NCBI RefSeq assembly: GCF_000003605.2
Contig: NW_003124627.1
Location: forward strand, 1 to 36,759
Direction of reading: 5' to 3'
DNA length: 36,759 bases
From: Saccoglossus kowalevskii
Taxonomy: Eukaryota; Hemichordata; Enteropneusta; Harrimaniidae
Shown: positions 8,379 to 20,383 of the stretch, in pieces
Layout of the letters: each line of letters begins with the position of its first letter
Numbering within the stretch: the stretch's first letter is position 1
Notes under the pieces: model-generated
The model's input: only the letters and a program-made list of their open reading frames with translations
Databases searched by the model: none
What the model was told of the DNA's origin: nothing
Translations under genes and position numbers: made by a program

Positions 8379-8588
8379 GTCGATTGATGGTATGGCGGTA
8401 TCTGATGGAAAACAGTAAATTCTGTCGTTTATAAAAGGGGGTCGGCCAATCAGCTTGATCTCGCACATGTCACTTTTCGAACCAATCGGAAATCCCCGTC
8501 GAAGTGACAAAGTCGACCAAACACGAAAATAGTTGTCACATTTTCACTTGTAGGCGGCGTGATTGAAGTTCTACGTTATTGTTTCCAC

Positions 8589-8829
8589 AGTTGTTTTGAC
8601 AGTTGTTACTTGGATCCATGTTGATTTATGGCATGGCGGTATCTGATGGAAAACAGTAAATTCTGTCGTTTATAAAAGGGGGTCGGCCAATCAGCTTGAT
8701 CTCGCACATGTCACTTTTTGAACCAATCAGAAATCCCCGTCGAAGTGACAAAGTCGTCCAAACACGAAAATAGTTGTCACATTTTCACTTGTAGTCGGCG
8801 TGATTGAAGTTCTACGTTATTGTTTCCAC
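8589..8829 (-). promoter_or_regulatory. Extra promoter module upstream of copy 8
   Basis: TATA and CCAAT boxes are intact. The left junction reads AGTTGTTTTGAC where other modules have AGTTGTTATGGC. Both promoters of this copy look functional. Confidence 0.68.
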
Positions 8830-9405
8830 TAAACTTTATTGTGAAGCGAGTTTTTTTAATTGCAACGCCTATTTGTTACCAGATACAACCGCGAAAAGGT
8901 GACGCTTTAGTACGTTCCGGCAAATTAACAATACATATTCTGAGAGCTTTGCATAATGTAGTAATACATGCATTTGATTATTGCAATTTCTAGTTCATTA
9001 CTTGCTCAGTTTCGCATTGCCAAACTCTTACTCGCAACACATATGTATTATCATATATTTACTCGACAAAAAGATGGAGTTTTGTTGAGAACCGGAGATT
9101 AACATTACATATTCTGAATGCTTTAAATAATTATGTAATACTTGTAATTAATCATTTGAAATTAGCTGCTATTACATAATCTGCTTCTACATGTTCTTAT
9201 ACTTAACTGAATTATTCCAATGTGATGTGCGTCGAATGTTGGCGTTCTTTATTCTGTTTTATGCATTATGACATTGACCCGAATTGGTTGAAATCGTTCT
9301 GATTTGCAAATAAGTATGATATGACAGTTGTACATAGCATTACGTGCAACAATCGCAGTGATGGGATGGACAATGTACGGTAGTTCTCTTTTTGGAGTAT
9401 GTGCT

Positions 9406-9421
9406 GGCCCTGAGAAGGGCC
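9406..9421 (-). terminator. Histone-type stem-loop, copy 9
   Basis: Canonical sequence. Confidence 0.86.
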
Positions 9422-9443
9422 GTTTTGTATGAGTGTCGTAGCA

Positions 9444-9704
9444 CTATTGCTGACGACGATTTTGCCTTTTCTGGATAATTTTTAAAATCACCCAAGGAGC
9501 ATAATCTACAGGATAATTGCCTTCTCCAAGAATTGAGATGACCTCTTCGACAGGTAATAACTCTACGACGGATCGTGCCCAAGACGAGAATGCTCGTGTC
9601 CATGTCTGCGGTGGTCTCCTTGTCGAAAGAGGGCTGGATAAATACGCATAGTAGCATGCTATACGGGAGTCAAACATGATATGGCAGTTGTTATTTGGAT
9701 CCAT
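9444..9704 (-). CDS. Copy 9: 86-residue unknown protein
   Basis: The frame is intact with T34 for P and V46/E48. TATA is at 9754-9761 and the stem-loop at 9406-9421 is canonical. It begins a run of three very similar units (copies 9-11) whose spacers share GGAG for GGCG and an A-to-T change in the second spacer monomer; copies 21-22 have the same marks. Confidence 0.6.
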   Translation of the reverse strand: MDPNNNCHIMFDSRIACYYAYLSSPLSTRRPPQTWTRAFSSWARSVVELLPVEEVISILGEGNYPVDYAPWVILKIIQKRQNRRQQ

Positions 9705-10490
9705 GTCGATTGATGGTATGGCTGTATCTGATGGAAAACAGTAAATTCTGTCGTTTATAAAAGGGGGTCGGCCAATCAGCTTGATCTCGCACATGTCACT
9801 TTTTGAACCAATCAGAAATCCCCGTCGAAGTAACAAAGTCGTCCACACACGAAAATAGTTGTCACATTTTCACTTGTAGGCGGCGTGATTGAAGTTCTAC
9901 GTTATTGTTTCCACTAAACTTTATTGTGAAGCGAGTTTTTTTAATTGCAACGCCTATTTGTTACCAGATACAACCGCGAAAAGGTGACGCTTTAGTACGT
10001 CCCGGCAAATTAACAATACATATTCTGAGAGCTTTGCATAATGTAGTAATACATGCATTTGATTATTGCAATTTCTAGTTCATTACTTGCTCAGTTTCGC
10101 ATTGCCAAACTCTTATTCGCAACACATATGTATTAACATATATTTACTCGACAAAAAGATGGAGTTTTGTTGAGAACCGGAGATTAACATTACATATTCT
10201 GAATGCTTTAAATAATTATGTAATACTTGTAATTAATCATTTGAAATTAGCTGCTATTACATAATCTGCTTCTACATGTTCTTTTACTTAACTGAATTAT
10301 TCCAACGTGATGTGCGTCGAATGTTGGCGTTCTTTATTCTGTTTTATGCATTATGACATTCACCTGAATTGGTTGAAATCGTTCTGATTTGCAAATAAGT
10401 ATGATATGACAGCTGTACATAGCATTACGTGCAATAATCGCAGTGATGGGATGGACAATGTACGGTAGTTCTCTTTTTGGAGTATGTGCT

Positions 10491-10506
10491 GGCCCTGAGA
10501 AGGGCC
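10491..10506 (-). terminator. Histone-type stem-loop, copy 10
   Basis: Canonical sequence. Confidence 0.86.
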
Positions 10507-10528
10507 GTTTTGTATGAGTGTCGTAGCA

Positions 10529-10789
10529 CTATTGCTGACGACGATTTTGCCTTTTCTGGATAATTTTTAAAATCACCCAAGGAGCATAATCTACAGGATA
10601 ATTGCCTTCTCCAAGAATTGAGATGACCTCTTCGACAGGTAATAACAGTACGACGGATCGTGCCCAAGACGAGAATGCTCGTGTCCATGGCTGCGGTGGT
10701 CTCCTTGTCGAAAGAGGGCTGGATAAATACGCATAGTAGCATGCTATACGGGAGTCAAACATGATATGGCAGTTGTTATTTGGATCCAT
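10529..10789 (-). CDS. Copy 10: 86-residue unknown protein
   Basis: The frame is intact with V46 and L48. TATA is at 10839-10846 and the stem-loop at 10491-10506 is canonical. Its flanks match copies 9 and 11 almost base for base. Confidence 0.6.
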   Translation of the reverse strand: MDPNNNCHIMFDSRIACYYAYLSSPLSTRRPPQPWTRAFSSWARSVVLLLPVEEVISILGEGNYPVDYAPWVILKIIQKRQNRRQQ

Positions 10790-11575
10790 GTCGATTGATG
10801 GTATGGCTGTATCTGATGGAAAACAGTAAATTCTGTCGTTTATAAAAGGGGGTCGGCCAATCAGCTTGATCTCGCACATGTCACTTTTTGAACCAATCAG
10901 AAATCCCCGTCGAAGTAACAAAGTCGTCCAAACACGAAAATAGTTGTCACATTTTCACTTGTAGGCGGCGTGATTGAAGTTCTACGTTATTGTTTCCACT
11001 AAACTTTATTGTGAAACGAGTTTTTTTTAATTGCAACGCCTATTTGTTACCAGATACAACCGCGAAAAGGTGACGCTTTAGTACGTCCCGGCAAATTAAC
11101 AATACATATTCTGAGAGCTTTGCATAATGTAGTAATACATGCATTTGATTATTGCAATTTCTAGTTCATTACTTGCTCAGTTTCGCATTGCCAAACTCTT
11201 ATTCGCAACACATATGTATTAACATATATTTACTCGACAAAAAGATGGAGTTTTGTTGAGAACTGGAGAATAACATTACATATTCTGAATGCTTTAAATA
11301 ATTATGTAATACTTGTAATTAATCATTTGAAATTAGCTGCTATTACATAATCTGCTTCTACATGTTCTTTTACTTAACTGAATTATTCCAATGTGATGTG
11401 CGTCGAATGTTGGCGTTCTTTATTCTGTTTTATGCATTATGACATTGACCCGAATTGGTTGAAATCGTTCTGATTTGCAAATAAGTATGATATGACAGTT
11501 GTACATAGCATTACGTGCAATAATCGCAGTGATGGGATGGACAATGACGGTAGTTCTCTTTTTGGAGTATGTGCT

Positions 11576-11591
11576 GGCCCTGAGAAGGGCC
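11576..11591 (-). terminator. Histone-type stem-loop, copy 11
   Basis: Canonical sequence. Confidence 0.86.
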
Positions 11592-11613
11592 GTTTTGTAT
11601 GAGTGTCGTAGCA

Positions 11614-11874
11614 CTATTGCTGACGACGATATTGCCTTTTCTGGATAATTTTTAAAATCACCCAAGGAGCATAATCTACAGGATAATTGCCTTCTCCAAG
11701 AATTGAGATGACCTCTTCGACAGGTAATAACTGTACGACGGATCGTGCCCAAGTCGAGAATGCTCGTGTCCATGGCTGCGGTGGTCTCCTTGTCGAAAGA
11801 GGGCTGGATAAATACGCATAGTAGCATGCTATACGGGAGTCAAACATGATATGGCAGTTGTTATTTGGATCCAT
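11614..11874 (-). CDS. Copy 11: 86-residue unknown protein
   Basis: The frame is intact with T41 for S, V46, and Y82 for N in the basic tail. TATA is at 11924-11931 and the stem-loop at 11576-11591 is canonical. Confidence 0.6.
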   Translation of the reverse strand: MDPNNNCHIMFDSRIACYYAYLSSPLSTRRPPQPWTRAFSTWARSVVQLLPVEEVISILGEGNYPVDYAPWVILKIIQKRQYRRQQ

Positions 11875-12662
11875 GTCGATTGATGGTATGGCTGTATCTG
11901 ATGGAAAACAGTAAATTCTGTCGTTTATAAAAGGGGGTCGGCCAATCAGCTTGATCTCGCACATGTCACTTTTTGAACCAATCAGAAATCCCCGTCGAAG
12001 TAACAAAGTCGTCCAAACACGAAAATAGTTGTCACATTTTCACTTGTAGGCGGCGTGATTGAAGTTCTACGTTATTGTTTCCACTAAACTTTGTTGTGAA
12101 GCGAGTTTTTTAATTGCGACGCCTATTTGTTACCAGATACAACCGCGAAAAGGTGACGCTTTAGTACGTCCCGGCAAATTAACAATACATATTCTGAGAG
12201 CTTTGCATAATGTAGTAATACATGCATTTGACTATTGCAATTTCTAGTTCATTATTTGCTCAGTTTCGCATTGCCAAACTCTTATTCGCAACACATATGT
12301 ATTAACATATATTTACTCGACAAAAATTTGCCGTTTTGTTGAGAACCGGAGATTAACATTACATATTCTGAAAGCTTTAAATAATTATGTAATACTTGTA
12401 ATTAATCATTTGAAATTAGCTGCTATTTACATAATCTGCTTCTACATGTTCTTTTACTTAACTAGAATTATTCCAATGTGATGTGCGTCGAATGTTGGCG
12501 CTCTTTTATTCTGTTTTATGAATTGTGACATTGACCTGAATTGGTTGAAATCGTTCTGATTTGCAAATTAATATGATATGGCAGTTGTTCATAGCATTAC
12601 GTGCAATAATCTGAGTGATGGGATGGACAATGTACGGTAGTTCTCTTGTTGGAGTATGTGCT

Positions 12663-12678
12663 GGCCCTGAGAAGGGCC
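12663..12678 (-). terminator. Histone-type stem-loop, copy 12
   Basis: Canonical sequence, after a coding region that lacks its ATG. Confidence 0.86.
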
Positions 12679-12700
12679 GTTTTGCATGATTGTGGTAGCA

Positions 12701-12961
12701 CTATTGCTGACGACGATTTTGCCTTTTCTGGATAATTTTTAAAATCACCCAAGGAGCATAATCTACAGGATAACTGCCTTCTCCAAGAATTGAGATGACC
12801 TCTTCGACAGGTAATAACTGTACGATGGATCGTGCCCAAGACGAGAATGCTCGTGTCCGTGGCTGCGGTGGTCTCCTTGTCGAAAGAGGGCTGGATAAAT
12901 ACGCATAGTAGCATGCTATACGGGAGTCAAACATGATATGGCAGTTGTTATTTGGATCCAC
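12701..12961 (-). pseudogene. Copy 12: open frame but start codon lost (GTG)
   Basis: The 86 codons are open, but the start ATG reads GTG, the invariant-looking W35 is R, and N63 is S. The next in-frame ATG is M10, which would remove the MDPNNNCH segment. TATA (13011-13018) and the stem-loop (12663-12678) are intact, so a processed RNA could still form. An extra promoter module follows at 13172-13412. Confidence 0.65.
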
Positions 12962-13171
12962 GTCGATTGATGGTATGGCTGTATCTGATGGAAAACAGTA
13001 AATTCTGTCGTTTATAAAAGGGGGTCGGCCAATCAGCTTGATCTCGCACATGTCACTTTTTGAACCAATCAGAAATCCCCGTCGAAGTAACAAAGTCGTC
13101 CAAACACGAAAATAGTTGTCACATTTTCACTTGTAGGCGGCGTGATTGAAGTTCTACGTTATTGTTTCCAC

Positions 13172-13412
13172 AGTTGTTATGGCAGTTGTTACTTGGATCC
13201 ATGTTGATTTATGGCATGGCGGTATCTGATGGAAAACAGTAAATTCTGTCGTTTATAAAAGGGGGTCGGCCAATCAGCTTGATCTCGCACATGTCACTTT
13301 TTGAACCAATCAGAAATCCCCGTCGAAGTGACAAAGTCGTCCAAACACGAAAATAGTTGTCACATTTTCACTTGTAGGCGGCGTGATTGAAGTTCTACGT
13401 TATTGTTTCCAC
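13172..13412 (-). promoter_or_regulatory. Extra promoter module upstream of copy 12
   Basis: The module is intact and of the common form (ATGTTGATTTATGGCATGG around the start codon). It lies upstream of a copy whose own start codon is GTG. Confidence 0.68.
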
Positions 13413-13986
13413 TAAACTTTATTGTGAAGCGAGTTTTTTAATTGCGACGCCTATTTGTTACCAGATACAACCGCGAAAAGGTGACGCTTTAGTACGTCCC
13501 GGCAAATTAACAATACATATTCTGAGAGTTTGCATAATGTAGTAATACATGCATTTGATTATTGCAATTTCTAGTTCATTACTTGCTCAGTTTCGCATTG
13601 CCAAACTCTTATTCGCAACACATATGTATTAACATATATTTACTCGACAAAAAGATGGCGTTTTTTTGAGAACCGGAGATTAACATTACATATTCTGAAA
13701 GCTTTAAATAATTATGTAATACTTGTAATTAATCATTTGAAATTAGCTGCTATTACATAATCTGCTTCCACGTGTTCTTTTACTTAACTGAATTATTCCA
13801 ATTTGATGTGCGTCGAATGTTGGCGCTCTTTATTCTGTTTTATGCATTATGACATTGACCTGAATTGGTTGAAATCGTTCTGATTTGCAAATAAGTAAGA
13901 TATGACAGTTGTACATAGCATTACGTGCAATAATCGCAGTGATGGGATGGACAATGTACGGTAGTTCTCTTTTTGGAGTATGTGCT

Positions 13987-14002
13987 GGGCCTGAGAAGGG
14001 CC
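13987..14002 (-). terminator. Stem-loop with one mismatch, copy 13
   Basis: The third stem pair is C-C. Confidence 0.72.
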
Positions 14003-14024
14003 GTTTTGTATGAGTGTCGTAGCA

Positions 14025-14285
14025 CTATTGCTGACGACGATTTTGCCTTTTCTGGATAATTTTTAAAATCACCCAAGGAGCATAATCTACAGGATAATTG
14101 CCTTCTCTAAGAATTGAGATGACCTCTTCGACAGGTAATAACTGTACGATGGATCGTGCCCAAGACGAAAATGCTCGTGTCCATGGCTGCGGTGGTCTCC
14201 TTGTCAAAAGAGGGCTGGATAAATACGCATAGTAGCATGCTATACGGGAGTCAAACATGATATGGCAGTTGTTATTTGGATCCAT
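14025..14285 (-). CDS. Copy 13: 86-residue unknown protein, weak stem-loop
   Basis: The product is identical to copies 1 and 31. TATA is at 14335-14342. The stem-loop at 13987-14002 has a C-C mismatch in its third pair. The spacer on its left shares private variants with the spacer between copies 1 and 2. Confidence 0.57.
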   Translation of the reverse strand: MDPNNNCHIMFDSRIACYYAYLSSPLLTRRPPQPWTRAFSSWARSIVQLLPVEEVISILREGNYPVDYAPWVILKIIQKRQNRRQQ

Positions 14286-15067
14286 GTCGATTGATGGTAT
14301 GGCTGTATCTGATGGAAAACAGTAAATTCTGTCGTTTATAAAAGGGGGTCGGCCAATCAGCTTGATCTCGCACATGTCACTTTTTGAACCAATCAGAAAT
14401 CCCCGTCGAAGTGACAAAGTCGTCCAAACACGAAAATAGTTGTCACATTTTCACTTGTAGGCGGCGTGATTGAAGTTCTACGTTATTGTTTCCACTAAAC
14501 TTTATTGTGAAGCGAGTTTTTTAATTGCGACGCCTATTTGTTACCAGATACAACCGCGGAAAGGTGACGCTTTAGTACGTCCCGGCAAATTAACAATACA
14601 TATTCTGAGAGCTTTGCATAATGTAGTAATACATGCATTTGATTATTGCAATTTCTAGTTCATTACTTGCTCAGTTTCGCATTGCCAAACTCTTATTCAC
14701 AACACATATGTATTAGCATATATTTACTCGACAAAAAGATGGCGTTTTGTAGCGAACCGGAGATTAACATTACATATTCTGAAAGCTTTAAATAATTATG
14801 TAATACTTGTAATTAATCATTTGAAATTAGCTGCTATTACATAATCTGCTTTTACATGTTCTTTTACTTAATTATTCCAATGTGATGTGCGTCGAATATT
14901 GGCGCTCTTTATTCTGTTTTATGCATTATGACATTGACCCAAATTGGTTGAAATCGTTCTGATTTGCAAATTAGTATGATATGACAGTTGTACATAGCAT
15001 TACGTCTAATAATCTCAGTGATGGGATGGACAATGTACGGTAGTTTTTCTTTTTTTGAGTATGTGCT

Positions 15068-15082
15068 GGCCTGAGAAGGGCC
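15068..15082 (-). terminator. Shortened stem-loop, copy 14
   Basis: One stem base is deleted, leaving 15 nt and an unbalanced stem. Confidence 0.7.
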
Positions 15083-15104
15083 GTTTTGCATTAGTGTCGT
15101 AGCA

Positions 15105-15367
15105 CTATTGCTGACGACGATTTTGCCTTTTCTGAGGTAATTTTTAAAATCACCCAAGGAGCATAATCTACAGGATAATTGCCTTTCTCCAAGAATTGAG
15201 ATGACCTCTTCGACAGGTAATAACTGTACGATGGATCGTGCCCAAGACGAGAATGCTCATGTCCATGGCTGCGGTGTTCTCCTTGTCAAAAGAGGGCTGG
15301 ATAAATACGCATAGTAGCTTGATATACGGGAATCAAACATGATATGGCAGTTGTTATTTGGATCCAT
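15105..15367 (-). pseudogene. Copy 14: broken copy, stop at codon 37, two insertions
   Basis: Codon 37 is TGA as in copy 5, and two single-base insertions lie in the 3' half. The core promoter reads TTTTTAAA at the TATA position. The stem-loop at 15068-15082 has lost one base of the stem. Coding region, promoter and 3' end are all damaged, making this one of the most decayed copies. Confidence 0.75.
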
Positions 15368-16152
15368 GTCGATTGATAGTATGGCGGTATCTGATGGAAA
15401 ACAGTAAATTCCGTCGTTTTTAAAAGGCGTTCGGCCAATCAGCTTGATCTCGCACATGTCACTTTTTGAACCAATCAGAAATCCCCGTCGAAGTGACAAA
15501 CTCGTCCAAACACGAAAATGGTTGTCACATTTTAACTTGTAGGCGGCGTGATTGAAGTTCTACGTTATTGTTTCCACTAAACTTTGTTGTGAAGCGAGTT
15601 TTTTAATTGCGACGCCTATTTGTTACCAGATACAACCGCGAAAAGGTGACGCTTTAGTACGTCCCGGCAAATTAACAATACATATTCTGAGAGCTTTGCA
15701 TAATGCAGTAATACATGCATTTGATTATTGCAATTTCTAGTTCATTACTTGCTCATTTTCGCATTGCCAAACTCTTATTCGCAACACATATGTAATAACA
15801 TATATTTACGCGACAAAAAGTTGACGTTTTGTTGAGAACTGGAGATTAACATTACATATTCTGAAAGCTTTAAATAATTATGTAATACTTGTAATTAATC
15901 ACTTGAAATTAGCTGCTATTACATAATCTGCTTCTACATGTTCTTTTACTTAACTGAATTATTCCAATGTGATGTGCGTCGAATGTTGGCGCTCTTTATT
16001 CTGTTTTATGCATTATGACATTGACCCCAATTGGTTGAAATCGTTCTGATTTGCAAATTAATATGATATGACAGTTGTACATAGCATTACGTGCAATAAT
16101 CTCAGTGATGGGATGGACAATGTACGGTAGTTCTCTTTTTGGAGTATGTGCT

Positions 16153-16168
16153 GGCCCTGAGAAGGGCC
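16153..16168 (-). terminator. Histone-type stem-loop, copy 15
   Basis: Canonical sequence. Confidence 0.86.
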
Positions 16169-16190
16169 GTTTTGTATGAGTGTCGTAGCA

Positions 16191-16449
16191 CTATTGCTGA
16201 CGACGATTTTGCCGTTTCTGGATAATTTTAAATCACCCAAGGAGCATAATCTACAGGATAACTGCCTTCTCCGAGAATTGAGATGACCTCTTCGACAGGT
16301 AATAACTGTACGATGGATCGTGCCCAAGACGAGAATGCTCGTGTCCATGGCTGCGGTGGTCTCCTTGTCGAAAGAGGGCTGGATAAATACGCATAGTAGC
16401 ATGCTGTACGGGAGTCAAACATGATATGGCAGTTGTTATTTGGATCCAT
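16191..16449 (-). pseudogene. Copy 15: C-terminal frameshift, 73-residue product
   Basis: Two single-base losses near 16215-16230 end the frame after I73 (stop at 16228), removing the putative third helix and basic tail. S63 replaces N. TATA (16499-16506) and the stem-loop (16153-16168) are intact, so a processed mRNA for a truncated protein is possible. Confidence 0.65.
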
Positions 16450-17233
16450 GTCGATTGATGGTATGGCTGTATCTGATGGAAAACAGTAAATTCTCTCGTT
16501 TATAAAAGGGGGTCGGCCAATCAGCTTGATCTCGCACATGTCACTTTTTGAACCAATCAGAAATCCCCGTCGAAGTAAAAAAATCGTCCAAACACGAAAA
16601 TAGTTGTCACATTTTCACTTGTAGGCGGCGTGATTGAAGTTCTACGTTATTGTTTCCACTAAACTTTATTGTGAAGCGAGTTTTTTAATTGCGACGCCTA
16701 TTTGTTACCAGATACAACCGCGAAAAGGTGACGCTTTAGTACGTCCCGGCAAATTAACAATACATATTCTGAGAGCTTTGCATAATGTAGTAATACATGC
16801 ATTTGATTATTGCAATTTCTAGTTCATTACTTGCTCAGTTTCGCATTGCCAAACTCTTATTCGCAACACATATGTATTAATATATATTTACTCGACAAAA
16901 AGATGGCGTTTTGTTGAGAACCGGAGATTAACATTACATATTCTGAAAGCTTTAAATAATTATGTAATACTTGTAATTAATCATTTGAAATTAGCTGCTA
17001 TTACATAATCTGCTTCCACATGTTCTTTTACTTAACTGAATTATTCCAATGTGATGTGCGTCGAATGTTGGCGCTCTTTATTCTGTTTTATGCATTATGA
17101 CATTGACCTGAATTGGTTGAAATCGTTCTGATTTGCAAATAAGTATGATATGACAGTTGTACATTGCATTACGTGCAATAATCGCAGTGATGGGATGGAC
17201 AATGTACGGTAGTTCTTTTTTGGAGTATGTGCT

Positions 17234-17249
17234 GGCCCTCAGAAGGGCC
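17234..17249 (-). terminator. Stem-loop with UCUG loop, copy 16
   Basis: Perfect stem, loop ending in G. Confidence 0.78.
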
Positions 17250-17271
17250 GTTTTGTATAAGTGTCGTAGCA

Positions 17272-17534
17272 CTATTGCTGACGACGATTTTGCCTTTTCT
17301 GGATAATTTTTAAAATCACACAAGGAGCATAATCTACAGGATAATTGCCTTCTTCAAAGAATTGAGATGACCTCTTCGACAGGTAATAACTGTACGATGG
17401 ATCGTGCCCAAGACGAGAAATGCTCGGGTCCATGGCTGCGGTGGTCTCCTTGTCGAAAAAGGGCTGAATAAATACGCATAGTAGCATGCTATACGGGAGT
17501 CCAACATGCTAGGGCAGTTGTTATTTGGATACAT
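17272..17534 (-). pseudogene. Copy 16: frameshifted type B copy
   Basis: The N-terminus reads MYPNNNCPSML instead of MDPNNNCHIMF. Two single-base insertions (in GAGAAATG and TTCAAAGA) shift the frame after F39, giving 66 residues with a stop at 17334. The promoter is type B without TATA or TCAG, with an extra TATA-bearing module at 17747-17971. The stem-loop at 17234-17249 has the UCUG loop. Confidence 0.72.
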
Positions 17535-17746
17535 GTCGATTGATAGTATGGCGGTATTATATGGAAAAATGTAAAGGGCTGTCGTTTTTAAAAAGGCGTT
17601 CGGCCAATCAGCATGATCTCGCACATGTCACTTTTCGAACCAATCGGAAATCCCCGTCGAAGTGACAAAGTCGTCCAAACACGTAAATGGTTGTCACATT
17701 TTCACTTGTAGGCGGCGTGATTGAAGTTCTTCGTTATTGTTTCCAC

Positions 17747-17971
17747 AGTTGTTATGGCAGTTGTTACTTGGATCCATGTTGATTTATGGCATGGCGGTAT
17801 CTGATGGAAAACAGTAAATTCTGTCGTTTATAAAAGGGGGTCGGCCAATCAGCTTGATCTCGCACATGTCACTTTTTGAACCAATCAGAAATCCCCGTCG
17901 AAGTGACAAAGTCGTCCAAACAGGAAAATAGTTGTCACATTTTCACTTGTAGGCGGCGTGATTGTTTCCAC
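17747..17971 (-). promoter_or_regulatory. Extra promoter module upstream of copy 16, 16-bp deletion
   Basis: The outer end has lost 16 bp between two ATTG repeats, outside the TATA and CCAAT boxes. The identical deletion occurs in the module upstream of copy 26. Confidence 0.68.
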
Positions 17972-18546
17972 TAAACTTTATTGTGAAGCGAGTTTTTTAA
18001 TTGCGACGCCTATTTGTTACCAGATACAACCGCGAAAAGGTGACGATTTAGTACGTCCCGGCAAATTAACAATACATATTCTGAGAGCTTTGCATAATGT
18101 AGTAATACATGCATTTGATTATTGCAATTTCTAGTTCATTACTTGCTCAGTTTCGCATTGCCAAACTCTTATTCGCAACACATATGTATTAACATATATT
18201 TACTCGACAAAAAGTTGGCGTTTTGTTGAGAACCGGAGATTAGCATTACATATTCTGAAAGCTTTAAATAATTATGTAATACTTGTAATTAATCATTTGA
18301 AATTAGCTGCTATTACATAATCTGTTTCTACATGTTCTTTTACTTAACTGAATTATTCCAATGTGATGTGCGTCGAATGTTGGCGCTCTTTATTCTGTTT
18401 TATGCATTGTGACATTGACCTGAATTGGTTGAAATCGTTCTGATTTGCAAATTAATATGATATGGCAGTTGTTCATAGCATTACCTGCAATAATCTGAGT
18501 GATGGGATGGACAATGTACGGTAGTTCTCTTGTTGGAGTATGTGCT

Positions 18547-18562
18547 GGCCCTGAGAAGGGCC
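18547..18562 (-). terminator. Histone-type stem-loop, copy 17
   Basis: Canonical sequence. Confidence 0.86.
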
Positions 18563-18584
18563 GTTTTGTATGATTGTCGTAGCA

Positions 18585-18845
18585 CTATTGCTGACGACGA
18601 TTTTGCCTTTTCTGGATAATTTTTAAAATCACCCAAGGAGCATAATCTACAGGATAACTGCCTTCTCCGAGAATTGAGATGACCTCTTCGACAGGTAATA
18701 ACTGTACGATGGATCGTGCCCAAGACGAGAATGCTCGGGTCCATGGCTGCGGTGGTCTCCTTGTCGAAAAAGGGCTGAATAAATACGCATAGTAGCATGC
18801 TATACGGGAGTCCAACATGCTAGGGCAGTTGTTATTTGGATACAT
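18585..18845 (-). CDS. Copy 17: intact frame, type B promoter, canonical stem-loop
   Basis: All 86 codons are open. The first half carries the type B set (Y2, P8, S9, L11, F23, F26), while the second half (G60, S63, W71) and the stem-loop (18547-18562) are type A. A conversion breakpoint therefore lies inside the gene. The core promoter lacks TATA; an extra module with TATA lies at 19058-19298. Confidence 0.55.
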   Translation of the reverse strand: MYPNNNCPSMLDSRIACYYAYLFSPFSTRRPPQPWTRAFSSWARSIVQLLPVEEVISILGEGSYPVDYAPWVILKIIQKRQNRRQQ

Positions 18846-19057
18846 GTCGATTGATAGTATGGCGGTATTATATGGAAAAATGTAAAGGGCTGTCGTTTTT
18901 AAAAAGGCGTTCGGCCAATCAGCATGATCTCGCACATGTCACTTTTCGAACCAATCGGAAATCCCCGTCGAAGTGACAAAGTCGTCCAAACACGAAAATG
19001 GTTGTCACATTTTCACTTGTAGGCGGCGTGATTGAAGTTCTACGTTATTGTTTCCAC

Positions 19058-19298
19058 AGTTGTTATGGCAGTTGTTACTTGGATCCATGTTGATTTATGG
19101 CATGGCGGTATCTGATGGAAAACAGTAAATTCTGTCGTTTATAAAAGGGGGTCGGCCAATCAGCTTGATCTCGCACATGTCACTTTTTGAACCAATCAGA
19201 AATCCCCGTCGAAGTGACAAAGTCGTCCAAACACGAAAATAGTTGTCACATTTTCACTTGTAGGCGGCGTGATTGAAGTTTTACGTTATTGTTTCCAC
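19058..19298 (-). promoter_or_regulatory. Extra promoter module upstream of copy 17
   Basis: TATA and CCAAT boxes are intact. It is the only TATA-bearing promoter for copy 17, whose frame is open. Confidence 0.68.
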
Positions 19299-19873
19299 TA
19301 AACTTTATTGTGAAGCGAGTTTTTTAATTGCGACGCCTATTTGTTACCAGATACAACCGCGAAAAGGTGACGCTTTAGTACGTCCCGGCAAATTAACAAT
19401 ACATATTCTGAGAGCTTTGCATAATGTAGTAATACATGCATTTGATTATTGCAATTTCTAGTTCATTACTTGCTCAGTTTCGCATTGCCAAACTCTTATT
19501 CGCAACACATATGTATTAACATATATTTACTCGACAAAAAGATGGCGTTTTGTTGAGAACCGGAGATTAACATTACATATTCTGAAAGCTTTAAATAATT
19601 ATGTAATACTTGTAATTAATCATTTGAAATTAGCTGCTATTACATAATCTGCTTCCACATGTTCTTTTACTTAACTGAATTATTCCAATGTGATGTGCGT
19701 CGAATGTTGGCGCTCTTTATTCTGTTTTATGCATTATGACATTGACCTGAATTGGTTGAAATCGTTCTGATTTGCAAATAAGTATGATATGACAGTTGTA
19801 CATTGCATTACGTGCAATAATCGCAGTGATGGGATGGACAATGTACGGTAGTTCTTTTTTTGGAGTATGTGCT

Positions 19874-19889
19874 GGCCCTCAGAAGGGCC
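19874..19889 (-). terminator. Stem-loop with UCUG loop, copy 18
   Basis: Perfect stem, loop ending in G. Confidence 0.78.
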
Positions 19890-19911
19890 GTTTTGTATAA
19901 GTGTCGTAGCA

Positions 19912-20171
19912 CTATTGCTGACGACGATTTTGCCTTTTCTGGATAATTTTTAAAATCACACAAGGAGCATAATCTACAGGATAATTGCCTTCTTCAAGAA
20001 TTGAGATGACCTCTTCGACAGGTAATAACTGTACGATGGATCGTGCCCAAGACAAGAATGCTCGGGTCCATGGCTGCGGTGGTCTCCTTGTCGAAAAAGG
20101 GCTGAATAATACACATAGTAGCATGCTATACGGGAGTCCAACATGATAGGGCAGTTGTTATTTGGATACGT
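19912..20171 (-). pseudogene. Copy 18: start lost (ACG) and frameshifted
   Basis: The start codon reads ACG, residue 2 is Y, and a one-base deletion near 20109 shifts the frame. The promoter is type B without TATA; its inner CCAAT box is changed to CCGAT. The stem-loop at 19874-19889 has the UCUG loop. An extra promoter module lies at 20384-20624. Confidence 0.75.
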
Positions 20172-20383
20172 GTCGATTGATAATATGGCGGTATCATATG
20201 GAAAAATGTAAAGGGCTGTCGTTTTTAAAAAGGCGTTCGGCCGATCATCATGATCTCGCACATGTCACTTTTCGAACCAATCCGAAATCCCCGTCAAAGC
20301 GACGAATTCCTCCAAACACGAAAATAGTTGTCACATTTTCACTTGTAGGCGGCGTGATTGAAGTTCTACGTTATTGTTTCCAC

